DNA from: DATDYW01 sp964574865
GTDB taxonomy: Bacteria > Patescibacteriota > Minisyncoccia > Phycocordibacterales > JAACPR01
Reading direction: 5' to 3'
Length of the DNA stretch: 10,191 nucleotides
Assembly (NCBI GenBank): GCA_964574865.1
Contig: CAZNOT010000020.1
Location: 1 to 10,191 of the forward strand
The notes below the pieces were generated by a model. That model searched no databases. It worked only from the letters and a program-made list of their open reading frames with translations, and had not been told where the DNA came from. Positions 1 to 5,249 of this stretch are shown piece by piece. Positions within the stretch are counted from its first letter, which is position 1, and each line of letters begins with the position of its first letter. The translations under genes were made by a program, and so were the position numbers.

Positions 1-1
1 G

Positions 2-61
2 GCCTCCGTGCTGGCCTCCGGGGCCACCCTGATCCTCTACGACGGCTCGCCGTCCCATCCC
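2..61 (+). other. Fragment resembling acetoacetyl-CoA synthetase (AMP-forming ligase), cut off at both ends
   Basis: Read from base 2 on the plus strand, twenty codons give a peptide whose core is LASGATLILYDGSPSHP. This closely resembles the conserved stretch of acetoacetyl-CoA synthetases and related acyl-CoA synthetases (typically ASGATLxLYDGSPF-P). The resemblance stops near base 61. The same frame then runs through low-quality sequence to a TGA at 118-120, within DNA that is clearly coding on the other strand. The fragment cannot be a working gene. Most likely it is a chimeric contig end; less likely it is a real recombination scar. Identification is from memory of the family motif, over only about 17 residues. 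Confidence 0.5.
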
Positions 62-710
62 CCGTCGAGCGGATCACCGATGACGCGTCCACGGATAGAT
101 CGCCGCCGAGGCCGCCTGAAATGACCACCGTGTCGCCGATCGCGATGCCGGAAGCGGCGAGCGCGGACGCCGAAATGTTGAGTCTGACCGAAGCGCCGCC
201 GGAGGTGAGCAGCACGCAGCCGCAGGACGGGTCGGGCGGGAGCTCGATGGTGCCGACCAGCCGCAGGCCGGAGACGTCCTCGCCCGCGAGCGCCGAGGCG
301 AGCGCCTCGGCCACGGTCTGCGCCTCGCCCACGCGGCAATTCGAAATCATCGCGGAGGGGAACCCGAATTTCTCAACGGCGGCGCACTGCGGAGGACCCT
401 CCGTGAGCGAGACGATTTTCCAGGCGCCGCTCCCGAGCCGAACCAGGTACGCCCACGCCTCGCGACCGTCAGCCCCGAGGACGCGGAAGCGGGCGTAGCG
501 ACCTGACTCTGCGCCGCTGATTGCTCCGGCCTTAATCCAGTCCGCCGCGGCGACGCCGTCGCCGCTCGCGAGCGCCGCCGCGAGAGTTCGCTCGGCGGTC
601 TCGGTCGAAATTGGCTCCGCCGGGGCGTCGCCGCGCCCGACGAGCCACGCGCCGCCGGCAGCGGCGGCGACGGCCAGAACAATCGCGGTCACAAAAACTA
701 CGCGCTTCAC
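3..710 (-). CDS. Membrane-anchored extracytoplasmic protein of unknown function, C-terminal end missing
   Basis: I do not recognise the family. A GTG start at 710 gives MKRVVFVTAIVLAVAAAAGG, a positively charged N-terminus followed by one hydrophobic helix (about residues 4-24) and then a low-complexity linker. It is therefore probably a signal anchor with the rest outside the cytoplasm. Residues ~35-108 look like a small alpha+beta domain ending in an AWKIVSL strand. Cys109 and Cys125 bracket a VEKFGFP segment, and Cys163 and Cys165 form a PSCGC motif, so disulfides or metal binding are possible. Residues ~145-215 are strand-rich. The frame stays open to base 3, but below about base 61 the translation turns Arg/Pro/Gly-rich and the plus strand instead reads as an acyl-CoA synthetase. 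The true gene is probably cut by a junction there, leaving about 215 real residues. The start is supported by a TACAAT hexamer seven bases upstream. Confidence 0.6.
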   Translation of the reverse strand, partial: MKRVVFVTAIVLAVAAAAGGAWLVGRGDAPAEPISTETAERTLAAALASGDGVAAADWIKAGAISGAESGRYARFRVLGADGREAWAYLVRLGSGAWKIVSLTEGPPQCAAVEKFGFPSAMISNCRVGEAQTVAEALASALAGEDVSGLRLVGTIELPPDPSCGCVLLTSGGASVRLNISASALAASGIAIGDTVVISGGLGGDLSVDASSVIRSTGDGTASRRRGSGWPRRPARR

Positions 711-717
711 GACCGCA

Positions 718-745
718 ATTGTACCGCGCCCAAGGTTGCTACAAT
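718..745. promoter_or_regulatory. Divergent, face-to-face leaderless promoter pair
   Basis: The 41-base gap between two divergent genes holds TACAAT on the plus strand (740-745), six bases before the ATG at 752. It also holds TACAAT on the minus strand (complement of 718-723), seven bases before the GTG at 710. Each hexamer's complement supplies the TTGTA of a possible -35 for the other promoter, TTGTAC at 719-724 and TTGTAG at 744-739, both with a short 15-base spacer. Initiation about seven bases past each -10 would fall at or next to the start codon, so both transcripts would have essentially no leader. The two polymerase footprints overlap almost completely. Confidence 0.55.
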
Positions 746-751
746 CCGGCT

Positions 752-1027
752 ATGGAAGGAAGCCGGCCCGCGGAAGGAGCAACCCCGTACCGCGAGGCGC
801 TCGCCCTCGCGGGAGCCGCCATCGAGCAGAAGGGCGGCGAAGAATTCGCGGCCTACGCCGAGGCGCTCAATGAAACAGCCCGCGACCTCGCCGCTCGCTA
901 CCCAGACCACGCGCTCCGAAAAATATGGCACGTCATCGCCGCGAGCACACCCGGGCCCGAGGCGACCATCGAGGAGGACTTCCCCGGCGAGGACGCGGTG
1001 CTGCCGTTCTTGCGGAAAATCGCGTAA
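752..1027 (+). CDS. Small soluble helical protein of unknown function (91 aa)
   Basis: The product is not recognised. It has 91 residues, no signal peptide and no membrane segment. It is Ala/Glu-rich and appears mostly helical, with a C-terminal acidic stretch (EEDFPGED) and the ending LPFLRKIA. The ATG at 752 is chosen because a TACAAT -10-like hexamer ends six bases before it, and no Shine-Dalgarno is visible. Protein-like composition and third-position GC bias support real coding. It is transcribed divergently from the membrane-anchored protein ending at 710, so the two may be co-regulated through the shared promoter region. No clear terminator follows it. Confidence 0.6.
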   Translation: MEGSRPAEGATPYREALALAGAAIEQKGGEEFAAYAEALNETARDLAARYPDHALRKIWHVIAASTPGPEATIEEDFPGEDAVLPFLRKIA

Positions 1028-1088
1028 ACGGAAAATAGCTTAGCCCTGTCTGGGAGCGCCTTTTTGAAGCGCCCTGTTGTCGGTTATA

Positions 1089-1121
1089 TTGACAAACAAA
1101 ATTAGGGTTGTAATGTGTCAA
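1089..1121 (+). promoter_or_regulatory. Sigma70-like promoter with an inverted TTGACA/TGTCAA pair
   Basis: A perfect TTGACA -35 lies at 1089-1094. The best-spaced -10 is TAATGT at 1111-1116 (16-base spacer), although TGTAAT at 1109-1114 is also possible. The stretch is AT-rich relative to its surroundings. TGTCAA at 1116-1121 is the inverted complement of the -35 and overlaps the start region, so it could form an operator-like pair with it. The leader down to the ATG at 1150 is rich in C and A (1127-1149) and lacks a Shine-Dalgarno. Confidence 0.5.
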
Positions 1122-1149
1122 AGAGCACCTCACACCACACACACGCACC

Positions 1150-1569
1150 ATGCACAACGAACACCGTAATAACGCCTTTCTGTGGATTGGCGCCCTTATT
1201 CCCTGGGTCGCGGGCATCACCTACGCCCTCGCGCTTCCGCGCCTCTTCCCCGGAGAAAGCAACCTGAGCAGCGTCAGCGCCACCGCCGCGCTCTTCGGCC
1301 TCTTCGCCGGGGGGCCCGCGCTCCTGATGAGCTACGAGAGCTGGCTCGGCTATGCGAGCAGGCTCTTCTTCGGGCTCATCAACCTCCTGGCCGGCGTCAT
1401 CCTGCTGCTCTGCGCCGAGCCGTCGGTAGCCCCCGGAAGCCGCTGGCCCCACATCATCGCCGGCGAGCTGATCATCGCCTCAACCGTCTGGAGCTTTGCC
1501 TTCGGTTGGGTCGCCAACAGGCGCGGCGACCGCCGGCTGGCGGAAGTCAGGGGTGAGGTCGCCGGGTGA
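1150..1569 (+). CDS. Four-helix integral membrane protein of unknown function (139 aa)
   Basis: The family is not recognised. Four hydrophobic segments are visible at about residues 9-30, 43-62, 67-89 and 101-122. The N-terminus is short and His/Asn-rich (MHNEHRNN) and the tail is basic and charged (NRRGDRRLAEVRGE), which by the positive-inside rule suggests a cytoplasmic C-terminus. The composition fits a small polytopic membrane protein, and no catalytic motif is apparent. The ATG at 1150 follows a sigma70-like promoter by about 27 bases of C/A-rich leader without a Shine-Dalgarno. The gene is convergent with the ABC transporter operon and is closed by a strong terminator 22 bases after its stop. 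It appears to be a single-gene unit, so context does not indicate its role. Confidence 0.65.
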   Translation: MHNEHRNNAFLWIGALIPWVAGITYALALPRLFPGESNLSSVSATAALFGLFAGGPALLMSYESWLGYASRLFFGLINLLAGVILLLCAEPSVAPGSRWPHIIAGELIIASTVWSFAFGWVANRRGDRRLAEVRGEVAG

Positions 1570-1590
1570 CGGAACAGCCAGACGCAGCAC

Positions 1591-1624
1591 GCCGCGGATC
1601 ATCTCCGCGGCTTTTCTTTTTCCC
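1591..1624 (+). terminator. Rho-independent terminator
   Basis: An 8-bp perfect GC-rich stem (GCCGCGGA at 1591-1598 paired with TCCGCGGC at 1604-1611) encloses the loop TCATC. It is followed by TTTTCTTTTT at 1612-1621. It serves the membrane protein gene ending at 1569. The hairpin also lies just beyond the stop of the convergent ABC operon (1634), but on that strand no T-tract follows the stem, so it would work poorly in the minus direction. Confidence 0.88.
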
Positions 1625-1633
1625 AAACGCGCT

Positions 1634-2308
1634 CTACCTCTTTTTGTCCGAAACGACCCGCCCGTCCTCCAGCCGCACCACGCGATCGACGGCGCGCGTG
1701 TACTCCTCCTCGTGCGTCACCATGACGATGGTCTGGCCCTCGGCGTGCAGCTTGCCGAACGTCTCGATGACGAGCGCGGCGGCGGCGGAATCGAGGTTGG
1801 CGGTCGGCTCGTCGGCGTAGAGGATCTTCGGCTCGTGGACGATGGCGCGGGCGATCGAGACGCGCTGCTGCTCGCCGCCGGAGAGCTGCGAGGGCAGGTT
1901 GCCGAGGCGGTGGCCGAGGCCCAGCCGCCCGAGCGACGCCTCGGCGCGGGCGCGGGCGGTCGCCGGCGAGAGCCCCTGCGATAGGAGCGGCAGCATCACG
2001 TTCTCCTCGGCGTTGAGCTCGGGCAGGAGCGCGTAGTCTTGGAAAACGAAGCCGAGCGCCTCGAGGCGTAGCCGGGACTTCTGGTCGTCCGTGAGGCGCG
2101 ACGTCTCGCGCCCGTCGATTTCAATTTCGCCCGCGGTCGGCTCGTCCAGGAGGCCGAGCTGGTAGAGCAACGTGGACTTCCCCGCGCCCGAGCGGCCCAT
2201 GATGGCCACGAACTCCCCCGTGCCCACGCACAGGTCGACGCCGCGCAGCACGACGGTTTCCACCTCGCCCTGCGTGAACTTCTTCTCGATGCCGGTCGCC
2301 TTGATCAT
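1634..2308 (-). CDS. ABC transporter ATP-binding protein (LolD/MacB type)
   Basis: This is the cytoplasmic ATPase that should power the permease encoded immediately upstream. All nucleotide-binding motifs are intact: Walker A GRSGAGKST (residues 38-46), Q-loop Gln90 in FVFQDY, signature LSGGEQQR (142-149), Walker B ILYADEP (162-168) with catalytic Glu167, D-loop NLD (171-173) and H-loop His199. At 224 residues it has the normal length for the LolD/MacB/FtsE subgroup, whose members work with FtsX-like permeases as mechanotransmission machines rather than classical pumps. The ATG at 2308 lies nine bases after the permease stop. That gap is A-rich with no clear Shine-Dalgarno, so translation is probably coupled. 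It is the last gene of an adaptor-permease-ATPase operon. The substrate cannot be told from the sequence. Confidence 0.93.
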   Translation of the reverse strand: MIKATGIEKKFTQGEVETVVLRGVDLCVGTGEFVAIMGRSGAGKSTLLYQLGLLDEPTAGEIEIDGRETSRLTDDQKSRLRLEALGFVFQDYALLPELNAEENVMLPLLSQGLSPATARARAEASLGRLGLGHRLGNLPSQLSGGEQQRVSIARAIVHEPKILYADEPTANLDSAAAALVIETFGKLHAEGQTIVMVTHEEEYTRAVDRVVRLEDGRVVSDKKR

Positions 2309-2317
2309 CGCTTTTTT

Positions 2318-3655
2318 CTATTTACGCCCCAGGACAATGTCCAAAGTGTTCTGCCGCACGATGAGCCACGCCGGGACGATGCCCGCCACGAGCGTCGCGA
2401 CCAAGAGCACGACCGCGCGGATAGCCGTGCCGGCGGCCGTCGCCACGAGGATGCCGTCCGAGAACGGGAAGTCGATCGGGTGCGCGTCGATGAGCGGGAT
2501 TAGGAAGCCAAAGACGATGGCCGCGCCGATGAGAACCCCGGCGACCGAGTACGCCATCGCCTGCGAGACGTAGGCCACGATGACCGCGCGCGGGGAGACG
2601 CCGATCGCCTTCATGATGCCGATGTACTTGCGGCGCGTGACCGCGGACACGAAGACGACGATGAAGATCGTGATCGACGCGACCGCGAGGCCGATGGCGC
2701 CGATGAGGTTGCCGAGCAGGCCGAACGTCGATTGGATCTGCTCCAAGAACTCGGGAATCGACTCGCGGAAGGTGCGCACGCGGGCGAGGTCGGCGAGGCC
2801 CGCGCCGACGAGGTACGCCTTCGCCGCCTCCGGCGAAGCGCCCGGGCGCAGTCGCACCGAGACCTCGCTCACGTCGCCCGAGGTGACGCCCGACATCGAG
2901 CGCAGCTCGCGCTCGTTCATGAAGACGCGGATGGACGTGGTGTCGACCTTCGAGTCGACGATGCCGACGACGGTCATCTCGCGGGCGCCGTCGCCTGAGT
3001 CGCCGGCCGTGGGGCCGGTGAGGCTCATCTGCGATCCGCCGTCACTCACGGTGACGAGCACGCGGTCCCCCGGGTAGACGTCCTCGAGGGAGCTGAAGCC
3101 GTCGCCGAAGCCCGCCGAGTAGCGATCGAGAAGGTTCGCGCCGATGAGGATCGAGCCCTCCTCGCCGGGACGTAGGTAGCGTCCCTCGGCGACGTAGTCC
3201 GAGAGGTGCGTCACCGCGTCCTCGGCCACGGGATCGATGCCGACGAGCGAGCTGCCGACCGTGTCGCGGTCGACCGTGGGGTCTCGGCGCTCCCGGTAGT
3301 TCGCCTCGAGCGTGCCGCCGACGATGGTGCGCGCCGAGTAGCCCGCGACGCCCGGCGTCGTGCCGACCGTCGCGACGACGCGACTCGAGTTCTCGATGCG
3401 ATCCTCGCCCGGCAGCTTAGAGATAAAAATGTCGGCGGTGTACTGGTCGCGGTTCGCGGTCACCGACCCCTCGATGAGGCCGACGAGGATGCCCGAAACC
3501 GCCACCAGGTTGAGGAAGGTGAGCGTCATGACCGCGACCGTGAGGATCGCGGTCCAGCGGTTGGCGCGGCGCAGCATCCGCCAGCCGAGGAAGAGCCCGA
3601 CCTTGAGCGACGAGCGGAGCCGGGCGATGCGCTCGGTCGAAGAACCTAGCCTCAT
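2318..3655 (-). CDS. ABC transporter permease, MacB/FtsX family
   Basis: This 445-residue membrane subunit probably acts as a homodimer with the downstream ATPase. It has the MacB layout: TM1 at about residues 35-60, a large extracytoplasmic domain (about 61-310), then TM2 (313-338), TM3 (358-387) and TM4 (403-432). The cytoplasmic loop RRKYIGIMKAIG (341-352), just after TM2, is the FtsX-family coupling motif (usually xxIGIlkAiG) that contacts the ATPase. The extracytoplasmic part includes a Gly/Ser-rich loop (around GPTAGDSGDG) between strand-rich segments. The first 30 residues are basic and cytoplasmic. The start ATG at 3655 lies 85 bases after the adaptor stop, a larger gap than the nine bases to the ATPase; I saw no convincing promoter or hairpin there. 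The family moves lipoproteins, peptides or small molecules, or remodels the envelope. The substrate here is unknown. Confidence 0.92.
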   Translation of the reverse strand: MRLGSSTERIARLRSSLKVGLFLGWRMLRRANRWTAILTVAVMTLTFLNLVAVSGILVGLIEGSVTANRDQYTADIFISKLPGEDRIENSSRVVATVGTTPGVAGYSARTIVGGTLEANYRERRDPTVDRDTVGSSLVGIDPVAEDAVTHLSDYVAEGRYLRPGEEGSILIGANLLDRYSAGFGDGFSSLEDVYPGDRVLVTVSDGGSQMSLTGPTAGDSGDGAREMTVVGIVDSKVDTTSIRVFMNERELRSMSGVTSGDVSEVSVRLRPGASPEAAKAYLVGAGLADLARVRTFRESIPEFLEQIQSTFGLLGNLIGAIGLAVASITIFIVVFVSAVTRRKYIGIMKAIGVSPRAVIVAYVSQAMAYSVAGVLIGAAIVFGFLIPLIDAHPIDFPFSDGILVATAAGTAIRAVVLLVATLVAGIVPAWLIVRQNTLDIVLGRK

Positions 3656-3740
3656 AAATGGCGGCGATGGAGCCGCGTAGCCGCTGAGCCCAAGATGGCT
3701 GAATTGAGTGTGGGGGCGACCATTTGGGAGATAGGTTCAG

Positions 3741-5171
3741 TTAGCGGACGGGCAGGACGACGCGGTCTCCTTCGGAGAGATCGCCGGACACCTCGACGTA
3801 GCCGTCGTCGCCGCGCAGCCCGAGCGAGACCGGGATGCGCGCAGCTTCCCCGTCACGAACCACGCTCACGAAGTCTCCGTCCCCCGCCAGCTCGACGGCG
3901 GCGAGCGGCACCGCGAGCGCGTCGGCGCGCGAGGCGACCTCGACGACGACGTCGGCGGTCATGCCCGAGCGCAGCTCCGCGGGCGGCTCGTCGAGGTAGA
4001 CCGTCATTTTGTAGACGGGGACGCTACCGTCCTCGGACTCGGCGCGATCGACCTCGGCGACCTTGCCCGAGAGCTCCCGACCCTCGCCGAGCGCATCGAT
4101 CGTCACGCGGGCGGCCATGCCGGCGCGCACGCGGGTCGAGTCAATCTCCGGCAGGTCAGCCTCGATCTGGAACGCGCCGTCGGAGATGAGGGTGATCGCC
4201 GCCGCGCTCGCCGCCGCGATTTCACCGAGCTCGACGTCGACCGACTTCACGAGGCCGGCGAAGGGCGCGTGAATCGCGCGCGCCGCGATCTCGGCCTGCG
4301 CGCGCGCGACCTCGGCCTCGGCTCGGGCAACGCGCGCCGCGGCGATCGACGTTTCGGTGGACGAGCCAGCCAAATCTTCGCGGGCCGCCTGGAGCGCGCT
4401 GTCCCGCTCGCGTCGCGCCGCCTCGTACGCGGCGAGGTTGCCGGGGTACTCCGCGCTCGAACGGTTCGGAATCTCGAGCGTCCAGTCGGTGTCGCGGTAG
4501 GTTTCAACGTCGTCGACCGTCAGGTAGAGGCCGTGCGTGCCGAAGGCAACCGCGCGGTCGGGCGAGCGGACCTCGACCGCGGGCAACCCCTCCTCGAGGC
4601 CGAACACCTTGAACGCGAGATCGCCGTCAGGCGATCGGTACAGACGCAGCTTGTAGGTTCCTTCGGGCCCGTCGTACCGGCCGGAAACCGCCGGCGGGTC
4701 GAGCGTCTCGTCGTCGTCGACCGAGTGGAACTCGAGACCCTCGGACAGGAGCGTGCGGTAGGCGTTCTCGACGAGAGTGTCCTGCTCAGCCTCGACCGAT
4801 TCGAGGCTCTCGACGGTGTTGCCCGCCTCGGCGCGCGCGATCGCGAGTGACGCTTGGGCGTCCTTGAGGTCCGCGTAGAGCGCGGAGGAATCCAGGGCCG
4901 CGAGGAGCTGCCCCCTCGCGACGCGCGCGCCCTCCTTCGCCGGCAGGGACGCCACGCGGCCGCCCTGCTCGAAGCCGAGTTCGGCGGAGGAGACCGGCAC
5001 GACCGATCCGGTGACGTCGACGGCGGCGGCGACCGTGCGCCGCTCGACGGCGGCCGTCTCACCGACGCTGTCGCCGCCTAAGAAGGCGTAGGCGACGACC
5101 GCGGCCGCGGCGGCGATCGCGTAGGTGGCCCAGTGCCTCGCGGCCCGCGCGGCAAAATTTTTTGTCGGCAT
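3741..5171 (-). CDS. MacA/HlyD-type membrane-fusion adaptor with inserted beta-rich domain
   Basis: This is the extracytoplasmic adaptor subunit (476 aa) of the ABC system. Residues ~14-32 form one hydrophobic anchor after a basic N-terminus, and there is no lipobox Cys. Residues ~42-95 give the first barrel and lipoyl half (LGFEQGGRVASLPAKEGARV, then GQLLAALDSS). A helical arm follows at ~97-142, and the returning arm is Ala/Arg/Glu-rich (~245-298). The second lipoyl half begins at about APFAGLVKSVDVELGE, followed by beta-barrel and membrane-proximal domains ending in EGDRVVLPVR. Between the two arms, residues ~144-245 form a strand-rich insert (GRYDGPEGTYKLRLYR, THGLYLTV, DWTLEIPNRS) that classical MacA and HlyD lack. 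The ATG at 5171 is preferred over in-frame starts further upstream because those would overlap the divergent DoxX gene and a TACGAT hexamer lies ten bases before this ATG. It is the first gene of the operon. Confidence 0.9.
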   Translation of the reverse strand: MPTKNFAARAARHWATYAIAAAAAVVAYAFLGGDSVGETAAVERRTVAAAVDVTGSVVPVSSAELGFEQGGRVASLPAKEGARVARGQLLAALDSSALYADLKDAQASLAIARAEAGNTVESLESVEAEQDTLVENAYRTLLSEGLEFHSVDDDETLDPPAVSGRYDGPEGTYKLRLYRSPDGDLAFKVFGLEEGLPAVEVRSPDRAVAFGTHGLYLTVDDVETYRDTDWTLEIPNRSSAEYPGNLAAYEAARRERDSALQAAREDLAGSSTETSIAAARVARAEAEVARAQAEIAARAIHAPFAGLVKSVDVELGEIAAASAAAITLISDGAFQIEADLPEIDSTRVRAGMAARVTIDALGEGRELSGKVAEVDRAESEDGSVPVYKMTVYLDEPPAELRSGMTADVVVEVASRADALAVPLAAVELAGDGDFVSVVRDGEAARIPVSLGLRGDDGYVEVSGDLSEGDRVVLPVR

Positions 5172-5181
5172 TACGCACCGA

Positions 5182-5187
5182 ATCGTA
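5182..5187 (-). promoter_or_regulatory. -10-like hexamer of the ABC operon
   Basis: TACGAT on the minus strand ends ten bases before the adaptor ATG at 5171, which implies a 5' leader of only a few bases. No convincing -35 is seen. A short inverted repeat GGTGG/CCACC (5198-5202 and 5208-5212) lies just upstream, inside the divergent promoter gap, and could be an operator. Confidence 0.4.
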
Positions 5188-5233
5188 GCGCGGCGGCGGT
5201 GGAAAAGCCACCCCGAGAGACGCGGAGCGGTGG

Positions 5234-5239
5234 TACGAT
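5234..5239 (+). promoter_or_regulatory. Extended -10 promoter of the DoxX-like gene
   Basis: TGGTACGAT (5231-5239) matches the extended -10 form TGnTANNNT. It ends ten bases before the ATG at 5250, and the bases between are AT-rich (TAAAAAACCT), as expected for open-complex melting. The predicted leader is about 3-4 bases, too short for a Shine-Dalgarno. It mirrors the adaptor promoter on the other strand, with the same hexamer and the same ten-base gap. Confidence 0.5.
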
Positions 5240-5249
5240 TAAAAAACCT

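Noticed and set aside
121..498. Plus-strand ORF opposite the unknown membrane-anchored protein
   Set aside because: Its composition is that of an antisense shadow. The minus-strand frame has a signal anchor, sensible strands and a promoter.
1040..1074. Possible terminator after the 91-residue protein (GGGAGCGCC, T5, GAAGCGCCC)
   Set aside because: The arms are mainly a direct repeat of AGCGCC. The best stem is bulged and short, and no T-tract follows it. A bulged hairpin ending before the T5 is also weak.
1842..2573. Several plus-strand ORFs opposite the ABC genes
   Set aside because: They are shadows of GC-rich coding DNA. The minus-strand frames carry complete ATPase and permease motifs.
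5133..5249. Upstream in-frame extension of the DoxX-like gene (to 5133)
   Set aside because: It overlaps the adaptor gene and displaces a clear signal peptide. The extended -10 at 5231-5239 lies inside it.
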